From Saccoglossus kowalevskii (Eukaryota > Hemichordata > Enteropneusta > Harrimaniidae): a stretch of DNA of 20,069 bases. Shown one piece after another: positions 1 to 12,200 of this stretch. The stretch covers positions 743,967-764,035 of the forward strand of contig NW_003137828.1 of NCBI RefSeq assembly GCF_000003605.2. The letters are read 5' to 3'. The position numbers were made by a program, and so were the translations under genes. The notes beneath the pieces were generated by a model. The model was not told the DNA's origin. It saw only the letters and a list, made by a program, of their open reading frames with translations, and searched no databases. Each line of letters opens with the position of its first letter. Position 1 is the stretch's first letter.

Positions 1-106
1 TTTTAAAGACGAATAGACCATGCGAATATAATTTTTCGGGCAAATAATTAATGGAATTGGATCTAAACTCGTTAATTTGCCGCATAACTGTTTTTTTTTT
101 ATTCAG
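1..106 (+). other. 3' end of an upstream intron
   Basis: AT-rich sequence ending in a ten-T run and AG at 105-106, the acceptor of the first visible exon. Nothing else seen. Confidence 0.6.
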
Positions 107-205
107 ACCCCGACATTATTCTTCCACGACTCCGAGCGATCAATTTTGGTCCTTCATACGGACTGGTAACGCAAGCGCCATTTCTACCAACAACTGCACA
201 GCCAG
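107..205 (+). CDS. Exon: N-terminal linker before VWD1 (residues 1-33)
   Basis: An acceptor with a T-rich tract (T run at 91-100, AG at 105-106) opens this 99 bp exon and a GTAATG donor closes it. It enters and leaves in phase 1, and only the frame starting at 109 both stays open and joins the VWD1 exon. The peptide ([20 protein letters not shown]... ending in TTAQP) has no cysteine and looks like a flexible spacer between an upstream signal peptide exon and the first D domain. It is the least certain exon because it has no domain homology. Support comes from the splice sites and from phase agreement with 938. Confidence 0.6.
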
Positions 206-3200
206 GTAATGCGCTATTCAATTAAATTATTAGACATCCGTTTAGTAGAAATTCATATCACTCGCTGCTATTGGTATATATTATGATACACGATGAATAT
301 ATTTGGTGTTAAAATAGATCATAACGTGTTTTAAAACCTGTATCCATTCACGCATTTTGTTTGAATGGTGTGAATATTCAGATTGAGCTATTCGAAACTA
401 CATTTCCAATTTTTAACATCACATAAACTGTTTAAAAAATGATCTTGTCTGAACGTGTGCTCTAAATAACAACTTTAGATATCAAAGTTGCCTGTTTTAT
501 ACATTTGATAAATGACACAACTAAACGAAACGTAAATCACATTGGTTTGCATCTCCAGAAACGTACGTTTCTGTGCAGAAAGGGCTCATAATTGTGCAAA
601 TGTCCAATCAAAGTGGTGTGAAAATTTGAATAGTTAGTCAGACGTGTCGTTCTTGGTATATTATCTTAACATTCATCTTGCCATTCATATTTATCATGGA
701 TAATATAGTTCTGTTTGTAATGACAATCGAATTCTCGTGCTTGGAAATTTGAAATGGATATATGACGTCATTATTGAATACTGATATTCTACGACTGGTT
801 TAATTTTTCAACTACGTGCTCTCGCTTGCTTAGTTGTTGGAAACTCTGCATATGCAGTGACTAGCCAGTATTTTTTATTTCTTTTGAATATGTCGAGAAG
901 ACAAACTAACAACGTATTTTTTAAATCTTTCATGCAGCTGCAAATCCTACCTCTGATTACTGTGCGTCATGGGGACAAGATTCGTATCGTACTTTTGATG
1001 GCCACGTATATTCCTTCGATGGAGTGTGTACATATATCCTAGCTGCAGACTGTTTCAGTAATACCTTCCAGATTCTAGTCACCAACGACAGAGAATGTTC
1101 TCCTCCTTACTCGCAGTGCGATCGTTCCGTCACCGTTGTCTTAGGATCCGAACAGAAACTTGAACTTTACCGCGGAGACGATGCCGCAGCAGTGAAGCTA
1201 GATGGCATACGACTACATCTGCCAATTCATATCAATGGTTTCATAATAGAGGTAGTGTCCAATTTCATCCTCCTGAGAAGTAATCTTGGTTTTAAACTGA
1301 TTTGGGATAGCCAGGAAAGCATTTATCTTGAACTCGTTAGTGGTGATCTACAGGGCAAAATGTGTGGTCTATGTGGAACGGCTAATGGTAACCAGTTGGA
1401 TGATCTCACAACATCAGACGAAAGAATTTTAAATTTTGGCCAGGAACATGCCTTTGGTCTGTCTTGGAAGGCGCCGGATCGTAAGTTAATACTTGATAAA
1501 ACCTTCTGAATAATTATGCAACTTTAACACGTAGTCTCTCTGGTTCGAACTAAAACGATCTGAAAGGATGTTCTTTATACATGGTGTAAACAATATTGCA
1601 CTTGATCGCGTGTTTACATGTTGTCTAGTTATGACACCAGTTCGGGTAGAGTTCTTTAGGGCCCCTCGCCCATGACCATTATACTAACCTTGCCCACCAT
1701 GCAGAGTGCCCCTCCCAAGTTCAATTGTATATTCTCTTCGGGATAGTTATTTGGAGGGGCATATTACATTGCATTGGGATATGTAGTGTTATAGTCCACG
1801 TTAGGGGTAAAACAATTGTTTTACTTGTATTAAAAATTCAACCTTAGCTGTTAGTATTTCTGAGTTGACCACTTCTTTTCGAAATATGTACATTTCTAAT
1901 GCCGTTTTTGCAACAGGAACATGTCCTGATATCCCACCATCTGGCCCACGATGCACGCAAGTGTTCGTTTCATCAGAATACCAGTCTCAATATTCAGAAT
2001 TTATTGAGCTCCAGAACTACGTCAGAGGTGTCTGTAATCTACTGCAAGGCAATCTCTTCAGCGATTGCCACCATGTACGTATATAAAGTCATTGTTACAC
2101 ATTTTAATCTTCTACCGTATTGCATTCGACAGTATTTTTAATTTGCAAAGAAACTCCATCTCTAGTGCATGGAACGATATAATGTATATTTACAGGGACA
2201 CTCTTGCCTGTTCTTATGCGCCAGTTGTCTTCCATGCGTCGAAGCTTGTACTGCATGCAATGTACAGTTGTATCACTTTTCATCCTCTATATTCAACTTT
2301 TCATCGTAATACATGTAGCCTACAATTTTGAATCCACAAGCGATTACGTGTAAAGTATGGCATCATAGAATCCGTTGTGAAAACTTGAAATATAGTTTCC
2401 TCAAGTTTTCGTAAGAACGACTTTAGAACATAATGGCATACAGTATCAACGATGACAATGTTAATTTTTTCAACCAAAATACATTCATCGCTTCTAAGTA
2501 CATTTCATACAATTTTTATCGATGAGTATCTTTATACAGAAACAGCGTCCGGATTACTTTCGGAAATTCCGTCGCGTTTCGGAAAGTTTTAATTTTCAAA
2601 ACTTTTGAATATTTATTTGTGCTTTTAGGTTAGTGAGGAGGTTATAATAATTTTTCATTTCACTTTAACACTGTTTTTTTCACCCCTCAGACCCCTTTAA
2701 AAAGTCACTTCTGGCCATTATAATGGCCACTATTTTCTTAATGGCCAAAATATTGACCAGTGTTTTTTAAATGGTGGTTTTAATGACCCATGTTTGTTAT
2801 ACTGGTCAGAATAATTACAATTGCTGGATGGTGGAGTTGATGACATTTTTTTTTGATGGGCAGTATAATGGTCATTTTATTTGTCATTATATACATAACA
2901 TGACCAGTATTTTTGTTCATGTCACTAATATAATGGTCCAGAAAAAAACCTACCTCGTGTGAGTCAATATACGTGTGGGAATTTATTTTTTCCAAGTTTC
3001 ACTGGCGCTTGCAAGTACACTTAAATGAAATTTCGCGAATAATACCTCGATCCCCAGTGAAATTTTATAGTAACGCTGATGCCAGTGACTGCTGGTGGAC
3101 TACATAACCTAAAGAGTATTTATATGGTGTTGAATCATAGGACGATTGCAGTACTGCAACTGGCACATCGAGGTATGAATTTGTAATTATTTTACAATGA

Positions 3201-6200
3201 CTTCAATACAATATTAGATACTTTTGTTGTTCATGTAGCAGTCTTTTGGGGGCTTTCGTTTTTTGTTTTTCAAAAATTATATTAATTACAAAACACTGGC
3301 ATTTGCTTTATGTACTATCATACCTATTTTTTTTTAAAAAAATAAATGCGAAAGTTTTTGTTCAGTCGTGGCTCACTGTGTAAGTACTGTTTAATTATCA
3401 TTCATACTTGTCAAATAACAAGCTCAAGTAGGTGTTAATGAGGATTAGCTCCTATGTTTGTTAATACAAGAAAAGATAAACAAAGGTTATTTCCAACTCC
3501 TGAAATCTGCAAAAAACATCAACGTAAACACAGTCCCTCTATTTAGAGGGACTGTGACGTAAATTTGTTTCCATTCATGGCAATGTTTTTAAAATTATTA
3601 ATATAATTTAACTGACTGCAAAATGTTTTTTTTTTTTAATTTTCAAAGATTATGTATATTGTTGTTTTTTTCTCTTTAGATAATACCAGCAATATTGGGA
3701 AGTCTAATTTAGTAACCATGTATGAAATATATATATTAGCCCATAACGTCAAATACCATACAGAATCCCTTTTTCCTGTAAACAAGTATAGATGATGTAT
3801 GCCCAGTGTGCAACAGTTCATTTTCTTTACACACACAAAAAAACTCCCATACTCAAAATAACTTTTAATTTAGCATGGATTTAAACTAAATTTCAATTAA
3901 ATCTAATATTCTTTGCCCATCTTTGAGCCTAATTTGATTTGAATGAGTTCTAGAGATCAATATAAAAGATGTGAACCTTAATGTATGCGCCTAAGGAAGG
4001 AATACACAGAAGACACTTATTAGTAGTATTCACACAGAGCTCTTTAGCAACGGCTAAGAGGTCCAATACCTTAGCTTGTGCTAGAAAAAATGTGCATGAA
4101 CACAGGCTAATAAATACTAAGTACAGAGTAAATCTGGTCAGTCCAAAGCCCCTTAGCACAGGCAAAACAAAACATGCATAAGCGCTTAGCTCGGCTAAAA
4201 AAACAATTGTATTCAATGTTCATTTAGGAGATAAACTACTATATTCATAACTTTTTATTTCGGTTTGCCATTTCCTGCATGACAATCAACGTTAACACAT
4301 ATAGAGAGATTTATTCAAGAAAAAAATAAACTAATGATGAGACTCTGTGCTACTTCCTGTTATTCTGCAATTTGCACTTTCTGAATTTGCTTTGGTATTG
4401 TTTTATAACTGTAGAACTAACCTTCCTTGTTCCTCTAACCATGGAACCATGTTTATAGTTCCATGCACTAACTGAGCAATCAGTTAAGATTTTGCCTATT
4501 CTTAATAAGTTTGGGCGTTCCTTACCCCGTGCTAACCATCGTTTCCTTCTGTGCTTGAACTCAAACATACGAGATTAGCTTAAATCTTAGCCCGTACATT
4601 GTGTAGCATGAACACTACTGTTGAAAATCCAGGGGGCAAATGGGTGAAAATTAAACAAATTATAATGAAGGTGTAATATGCAGTCAGTAAAAGTCTTGGG
4701 CGTTTCTGGGTCAGCCAAATTGATCATGGATACTCTGGCTCAACTTGGACAAAAAAAAAATTAGTCTATATAACGGGAACAGGGGCATGCTACTGTGGGT
4801 ATCCCTTTCAAAAAACCTTAGTTATAATCCTCTACCAAATTAACACCTTAGAGAAACTGATAATAAATCTAGGTCAACACCACTGTTGTATCCTTTCCTG
4901 TTTCATAAGCCAAGCATGGCTGCCAGGGTGTAGCTACACAAAATGAGACAATTTTGTGGTTGGAATATAATCAGAAAAATTAAATTTGATCAAAACTGAA
5001 TGGTCAATTCTATTGATGCGAGTGAAACTAAAAATTAACAGCTTTTATCCCACTATGAAATCAGGAAAGGGAAACAAAAATGGTAAGTTTTCTCTGCAAG
5101 GAAACAAAACTGCCTAAAAGTAAACAATGACCTGTCAAAATTTGTGTAATTATAACAAGTGGATTTTTCATCATATTTAGAACAGATAGCTTAGTGCACT
5201 CGTTATACACTGACCAATGGGAATACTAGTAAACACTGTTTCAGATGTATAAATCTTCTAGGGAGGTTATAACCCACATTGCACATAGGAAACTGGATTT
5301 TCTTTTGTTACGGACAGAAGTTGCATGTCACTGTTTTCCAAGGTCTATGCTTAAATCATAAACATCTGAATAGCATTGCATCATTTTTCAAACTAAACTG
5401 TTTTTATACTTTTAATATCATTTTCTTGATTTTGAAAAAAATATAGAAACAATATTACACTTACCATAATTACTCTATTAGCAGCACATGCGCTTAAGTA
5501 AATTACAGGAATCTTCAATGGTCGAAATAAGTAATATTTCCATGATTTAGTATCCACAAATGTAATTTTAGAGCAATTTTAGGTATTGTATTGGATCATA
5601 ATTAAAATACAATTATTTATTTTGTGAAAGTACCAGGGGATCGATGAAGTTGTACATTCATGGTGGCATTCCCATTGTGGAGGGACTCTATAATTTTGTA
5701 TGTACACAGTATCCTATTTTGACAGACAAAATCATGCAGCTGCCTTGTTACATAACATTCTTTTGTCTCTTGTCTTGTAGGAAGTTAAATCCCCCTATTG
5801 TTCTCAGAAATTAGGTTCCCAAGTACAGCAATGTACTGTCCTAGTCTCTCAAGAGACGAACTGTGTGTATATATGGCACAACCCCTTAATACATTCTGTT
5901 AGTTAAACGATTTGATTTTATTCTGTTGTCTAGATGCACGTTTTCGATATTTATATGTTTTCAATCAGAATGTACCGGGTATCATTTTTTTGGAAGTATA
6001 TCTGAGTTACAAAGGGAAGAAATTAACATATCACAAGATGTCATTTTATCGACATTGCTATTTGTGAGGATAGAAATATGCCAGCATACAGACACCCCAA
6101 ACATGTTTCCAACATTTGTTACAAAGTGTAAAAATAACTGGTCATTGTATACTAATAGCAAACTGAATTATTTTTTGCAGATGACAATTTAAAAAAAGTA

Positions 6201-9200
6201 AATAACTATATATATGGGACGTGAGAAGTTGAAGAACCAGAATTTATGGACGATAAGGGAAGAAAAAAGTTTAACCAGTATTGATGGATGCAATGGTTTA
6301 GCATTTACATGTTTATCAGTTTTACGCTTGCACACATATTTTGAAAGTTCCAAGTGTGTATAGTCACTGTACATTGATTTTCCATATTATTGAAAAAATC
6401 CTGCAGAGATCAATAATAGGAAAAAATTTGACATGCCTAAATCTTAGAGAAAAAATATTTTACACTAGAAAAAGAATAGCACAATAACGATGAGGAGAAA
6501 AATATTTTGCACAGCCCCCTCCTTAAGCTAACCACCTCACAAAAAAACTTGATAAATATCTGGAGGAGTATGACATTGCAAACCTAAAATACTATTACCC
6601 ACTAAAACAGTCTTTATGGCTGTGCACTACATCAAGATTTTTTAAAAACAAAACAAAACATGGCATAATTTTAATATTGCTTACATATACTTGTTTTGTC
6701 TAATGTTTTCATTAATTATTCAATTTCTGTACTTCATGTGTTTGTACACTGAGCTGAACAGATGATGTTTTGAAGCAATGTTTTAATCCCCTCCCTCCCC
6801 CATACGACTTTTTTTACTTTGCAAAGCTGTACCTCTCTGATCATTAGTTGTTTATGCATAGACGGTCTTTGGTTATAAATTATTTACTTTCCAGTCATTT
6901 TTGAAGCGTAAGTCTTTGTCATACTTTCGGCTGTGGTGACTTCCTGTCACTATGCTTTTGTTTCCCTTTGGTTAGCTAAACATATGAACGCTTGTTAAAA
7001 ATCACACTTGGAAGTAAGAGTTTCCAATGGAATAGCAAGCAATCTAATCTATTCCTGAAATTGTTAATTATATATAGTGTTATCTGGAAAAGTAAAACTA
7101 AAGTTCTAGAAATGTGTTATTCAGTTCAAAAAATAAACTGGCTGCATGCAGAATCTTAGAAACAATTGCATGTACATGTAGGAATGGACGGATGTTGCAG
7201 AAGTTTGGGCCTGGACATTCCAGTCGCATTTTTAAAATTATTTTAAATAATGTACGTATTCTTAAACTGTTACATGAGAGGGGGCAGAGCACGAAATAAT
7301 ATTTTCCTTTTGGAAACTATACAAAGATGCGTGTTCCAGTTCAGTAATTCAATACCTTTGATGAGCCATTTTTAATAGCACACTAAGGGCTAGATTTGAA
7401 TAGATTCCTAGTGAGATTGGTGCATTCTTAATTCAAAAAAACTTTTACTGCTAGTAAATTATACCACAGTCACTCTACTAGAACGGTTAGGAAGCGCTAT
7501 TGTTAAAAGGTGTGAACGAGCAGCTTCTGAGAACCTACGCTGGTCTCAAAACTATGACGTAATTGTCATCGGAGGGCGCTATTTTTCTCCATTATTCATT
7601 GCGTTCAATGTTGCTCGAGACGCCCGTGAATTTTTGAAATTGTGCTTTATTTTTACATCAAACTACAATCTCAACTGAACTATGACTAGGAGTGATATTG
7701 TATTTTACAGATGGGCGTTCTTTTGCCATCTTGAAGATGCTTTACTCGAGAAAATCAGTGTTTTGTTGACAGACTCTTTCTCTCGATCTCTAACAGTCTT
7801 ACGGTCCGTAAAATAAACCCCTCGCTCAGTTTAGAAACAATGTTATCGCTAAAAACATTGATGTCTGCAAACCTTTACAATATTCCTTTGTCCATTCTTG
7901 CTATTTTTGTGTGTTTTTATAGTCACTTTATGGCGAAACTTTGCACGTTTTCGGCGTCTATGGAGATGGTCGCCATGTTGCTTTATTGCATGGTTTTCAA
8001 TGGAAGTAATCGGACGAAAGAGATTTTTGATTGTTGTTTTCATACCCCTCCATTCGCTTTATTTGACGACTGATACAAATCCCAAATCCTAGTAGAGTGA
8101 CTGTGATTATACACATGTTTGGTATAATTTATTGTAAAACATTAATATTGTTGTGACAATAGTTTTATACAAAACAGTGAAAATTTCCCAAAATCTTTGT
8201 ATGTGTTGCCAGTGATATGCTAGTTTCTATTATTTAAATATAGGGAGGTAATCCATTACAAAACATCACTGATCCACAGTAGTCTGGTTTCAAGCTACAC
8301 CAAGTCACAGTCCTTAGAGAGACTTTGACCAAGTGCAGGCTAAGATTTAAAGGGGAACCGCTCAATCCCATGGATTGCACCAAAGAATCATGGGACACTA
8401 TTGTTTGTTTACAATGTTAATCTATCTTTTGTTATCCATGATTATTTTAATCCAGAAAGTAAATTTGTTGTGAAATTAATCTTAACTGGAAGGTGCCCCT
8501 TTAAGCTAATCCCAAATGTTTGCATATACCCAATTGTGTTCACTCACAGGGGGGCCCAACAGTTATAGCACGGGCCACAGTGTTGAGGGTCTGTGCACTG
8601 GCTAAGAACACCCAAACTGGTTTCCCAAGGGAGGCAGCAATTATGAATAAACAAACAAACAAACAAACAAATAAACAGCAATGGTACAGTGACATAACTA
8701 CGCTGGTAACCGAAATAAACCAACCACCATATAGTTTTCTCCTTAAATATTTTTTTCATTCTTTTTCCATGTTTCATTGATTTATAATGCTTATTTTTTT
8801 TAATTAATATCACCATTGTTTTCAATTGTTTTTTTAAACCATTGTGGTGCTTCCGATACGAGTTTGCTGATAGTTGATAAAATGGAATTTTTGTGACATT
8901 GATTGGTACACTCAGAAGCAAAACATCACATGTGCAAATTTACATTACACCCCAAACTGCATGCGCGCGCATGCGAAACTCCAAATCTTCGACTTCTGGA
9001 GAAGTCGTCTACTAGTATCCCACGAGTCATTACTCTGTACACGCTTCCACACTGATTGGGTCGCTTTAGTAGAGCATACAACAACTCCAATTTGGTTCGC
9101 GGTCTACGACATGCACTAATAAAACTCTGCATTCTGTAACGCCGTTTTATACTGTTCCTGTGCATCCAAATAAATCGGTCAGTCTTCGCTCGCGTTCGTA

Positions 9201-12200
9201 AACGGCGGCTTAACAAAGCTCACCGACTGATGGCCTGGCCCTCCTAATGCGTGGACGCAATTGGGTCTAGTCAAAATGCAAACATCAACCAGTACTTCAT
9301 GTAGCATGAACACTATAATAATGTTTATTCAACCTTTGTATCGGCAGCATGAAACAGTAATACATATATTTAAATTACATTCATCATTTCTTTTCTATAT
9401 TGTCCAGCATTATAATACCGTGAACAAACAAACATGCCATTCACTGCTAAGTCAGCTAGCTGCACACATGGAGCTCTATGCTAGACCCCCCCCCCCAATA
9501 TAACTTACTGAACCACCCAACACTGTTTTGTACACATGCAGTAGTCGTGGAATATTTTCATATATTTTTTATATTGCATTAAACCATTCATAATAGAGAA
9601 AATAGCAAAATATAAAAATGAAGCAGAGCATCATGGGTATTTTTTAGTTGATTGTCTAAGCCACTTTAAAATCACCTTCCATCGACCCTTCCACATAAAC
9701 TTCTACAGTTTATGAAAAGTTACTGGTTAAGTATTTCAATGTAAAATGTTATAGTTTGGGTGTATTTGAAGACTGAACTTTAGTTTTTTGTCATTGTTAA
9801 AATGGGAATTTTGTTTGTTTGAGCTTAACCCCACTCATAAAGACAGGCTCTTTTTTCGGATTAATAACTCGCAGTTTATGTGACTTTTGGAGTAACTCCG
9901 TGACTTTTTGGAGTAACCAGCTGTTTATGTGACTTTTTTTGGTGGAAAGTCAGTTGCTGAGTATTTTCGGGGTTGCACACTGTTCGAATGTTCAGTAGTG
10001 AATGTCTTGCTTGTTTGTTCAAGGTATTATAATGCTGGACATTGTACTACTTCCTGTTCTTATAAAGGCAGAGTCACATTGTCAGTCCATTTTTATCAAG
10101 AATAATGTCACAGAATGTGCTTGTATTGATTGTCAAGTTTAGTATAGTTATATTCATAACCATTCTTATTCATAATCATAATGGTTAAATTTTCAAATAG
10201 ACATCAAGTACAATGGTATTTTGGGTGATTAGCCTGGGCTCATTTTTGCACAAACTTTGTTAGCACCCGTGATAAGGGTCTAGACCGTATTTTGAAAACA
10301 GGTCATCTTCTAGGTTTAATAACCTATTGCATTACACTATATATTATAAGTCAACAGTATCAAGTGCATGATCTGTTGTGATTTTAAAAGCAAATTAACC
10401 CAAAACTTCATAAATTTTCAAGATGTATAATTCCATATTTCAAATTTTTCAAAATCTTGTATTTTATGTTTATCTACAATTGTACTGGCTTAAAATTGAA
10501 GCAAACTGAAGCGAGGGAGGAAAAAGAGAGCTGTCAATCCCCATGTGCCATTACCGGGTATATCTGTGACATGAAAAAAAATGACCATTTTATTCATGTA
10601 ATGAAAAATAAAATGATCATTATAATACCCATTAACAAAATAGATTGTCACCAACTCCATCATTAAATAAAAAAAAAAACTATTATTCTGACCAGTGTAA
10701 AAATAGTGGTCAATATTTTGACCATTAAAAAAATTCTGGTTGATATTCTGGCCATTAAAAAAAATAGTGGTCATTACAATGGCCAGAAGTGACTTTTTTA
10801 AAGGGGTCCGAGGGGTGAAAAAACAGAGTTAAAGTGAAATGAAAAAATATTATAACCTCCTCACTAACCTAAAAGTATGAACTAATATTCAAAAGTTGTG
10901 AAAATTAAAACTTTCCGAAACGCGACGGAATTTCCGAAAGTAATCCAGACGCTGTTACAGATTATATATGACTTGTCCACCGTAAGTCGTATTTTAAACT
11001 ACTAAAGCGATTATTTTTACTTTTCTGGGAGTATCTATACTTGTTGCAAGTTTCCCAGTAATATAATGATGCACGCTGGTAATATTCACTAAGAATGAAT
11101 TTAAATGAAATAATTTTCTTAAGTGTATATAAAACAAAATTTGAAGCAGTAAATTGATATACTAGTATATGACGTGCGTTTATATGCCTGTGGCGATTCA
11201 ATAACGCCAACCATTTCTGATTTAAAGGTGGTTGATCCATTACCGTACATAACCGAATGCGAGAAGGATGTCTGCTCCTGTAAATTCACCAGTACTCGTT
11301 GCATGTGCAGCACATTTGCAGCCTACGCAAGAGAATGTACGATCCAAGGCATACCATTAGATTGGAGAGGACCTGATCTATGCGGTGGGTACATAATGTT
11401 TCGCTCTCAATTTTCTTTAGGATGTACACTGCATTTTGTATTTCTAAAATTAGTACAATTTCTAGTCGGTTGTACTTTTCACGGCACGTATAACTGAACT
11501 CAATTTGCAACACACGACGTGCAAGTTTGTGGCGCATTTAATCTTTGCTGTTGTATACGAGGAAATGGGAATATATCAGACTAACTTCATATGCTATTTC
11601 CCTTACAGAACTTGAATGTCCGGTTGGAATGGTGTACGATAGCTGTGGTAGTATATGCCCACGTACGTGTCGCTCATCCATGTATATTTGCGAGGACGAC
11701 CAATGTTTGGAAGGATGCCACTGTCCGCCAGGAATGTTTCTCCACAGCGGGCGATGTCTTTCACCCACAGACTGTCCCTGCGATTATCACGGCATTGATT
11801 ATCCAATCGGAACAGTAATACGTTATGATTGCAATGAATGGTACGTAATTGCATTCATTGTTGAACTCTTCATTCACTTATCCACTGCTTACAGTCCTAG
11901 GTTTGGTGCGCTTCGCTCTGGTTTTCTACACATTAAGTTATATCTTAAATTCAACTTTGAATATTTTTTTGAATATATAACATTTATACAAATCAAGCCC
12001 TCCCCGGTAGATGCAAAATGTATACCATATTAATATTAGAATACAATGCCAATAAGTATGCAACCATTGGATTTAAATCTCGCACAAAATGTATATATTG
12101 TCTACAATAATATCTCCATCTATAGTCGTTCGCTTCAGACCCCCCCCCCCTGTTTAACACGTAGTAGGTAACTTTAGTCCTTGGTAATTGTGTTTATTCC

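Larger units (their letters stand above)
2933..10558. other. Interior of the 8.4 kb element: no recognised gene
   Basis: About 7.6 kb of AT-rich DNA. ORFs here are at most about 125 codons, overlap on both strands and show no transposase, polymerase or integrase motifs that I recognise. It contains three CACAGTC-ended insertions with 7-bp target duplications, a TTAA-flanked MITE-like element, an AAAC microsatellite (8648-8676), imperfect TGACTTTT repeats (9874-9942) and a C run near 9486-9496. Confidence 0.75.
2537..10960. mobile_element. 8.4 kb DNA-transposon-like insertion with ~400-bp terminal inverted repeats, no transposase seen
   Basis: The left end (from about 2537) and the reverse complement of the right end (to about 10960) share AACAGCGTCYGGATTAC and then run in near-continuous similarity for about 400 bp. 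The outer 190 bp look roughly 90% identical by eye. The interior (2933-10558) is AT-rich and holds only short ORFs without recognisable motifs, so this is a non-autonomous or decayed element. The outermost bases are CAG on the left and CTG (reverse complement) on the right. Flanks give TTATA immediately left (2532-2536) and TTATA one base beyond the right end (10962-10966), a possible but imperfect target duplication. Superfamily unknown. Polinton-like elements also have long repeats, but none of their genes are visible. Confidence 0.85.
2075..11227 (+). other. Giant intron (9,153 bp) splitting C8-1
   Basis: GTACGT donor and TTTAAAG acceptor. The flanking exons encode adjacent halves of one C8 domain in matching phase 0. 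All but about 730 bp is the inverted-repeat-bounded insertion at 2537-10960. The stretches 2075-2536 and 10961-11227 look like the original intron and show no gene. Confidence 0.88.

Noticed and set aside
2537-2932. The two 400-bp ends as two independent MITEs in opposite orientation
   Set aside because: The inner boundary of each copy lacks its own inverted end, and the intron is enlarged by just the distance between them. A single element is simpler, though not proven.
4602-4617. 16-bp direct repeat TGTAGCATGAACACTA, also at 9300-9315
   Set aside because: No similarity extends beyond the 16 bases at either site and there is no flanking duplication; probably chance or a very old repeat fragment.
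5850-5870. Palindrome GTCTCTCAAGAGAC as another CACAGTC-family stub
   Set aside because: It lacks the CACAGTC terminus and no 7-bp direct repeat flanks it.
7840-8092. Short ORFs inside the 641-bp element as possible transposase remnants
   Set aside because: They overlap on both strands, are under 80 codons, and show no DDE or DNA-binding motif that I recognise.
8544-8921. 125-codon reverse-strand ORF in the giant intron
   Set aside because: Its core (FICLFVCLF-like) is produced by the AAAC microsatellite, and it has no recognisable domain.
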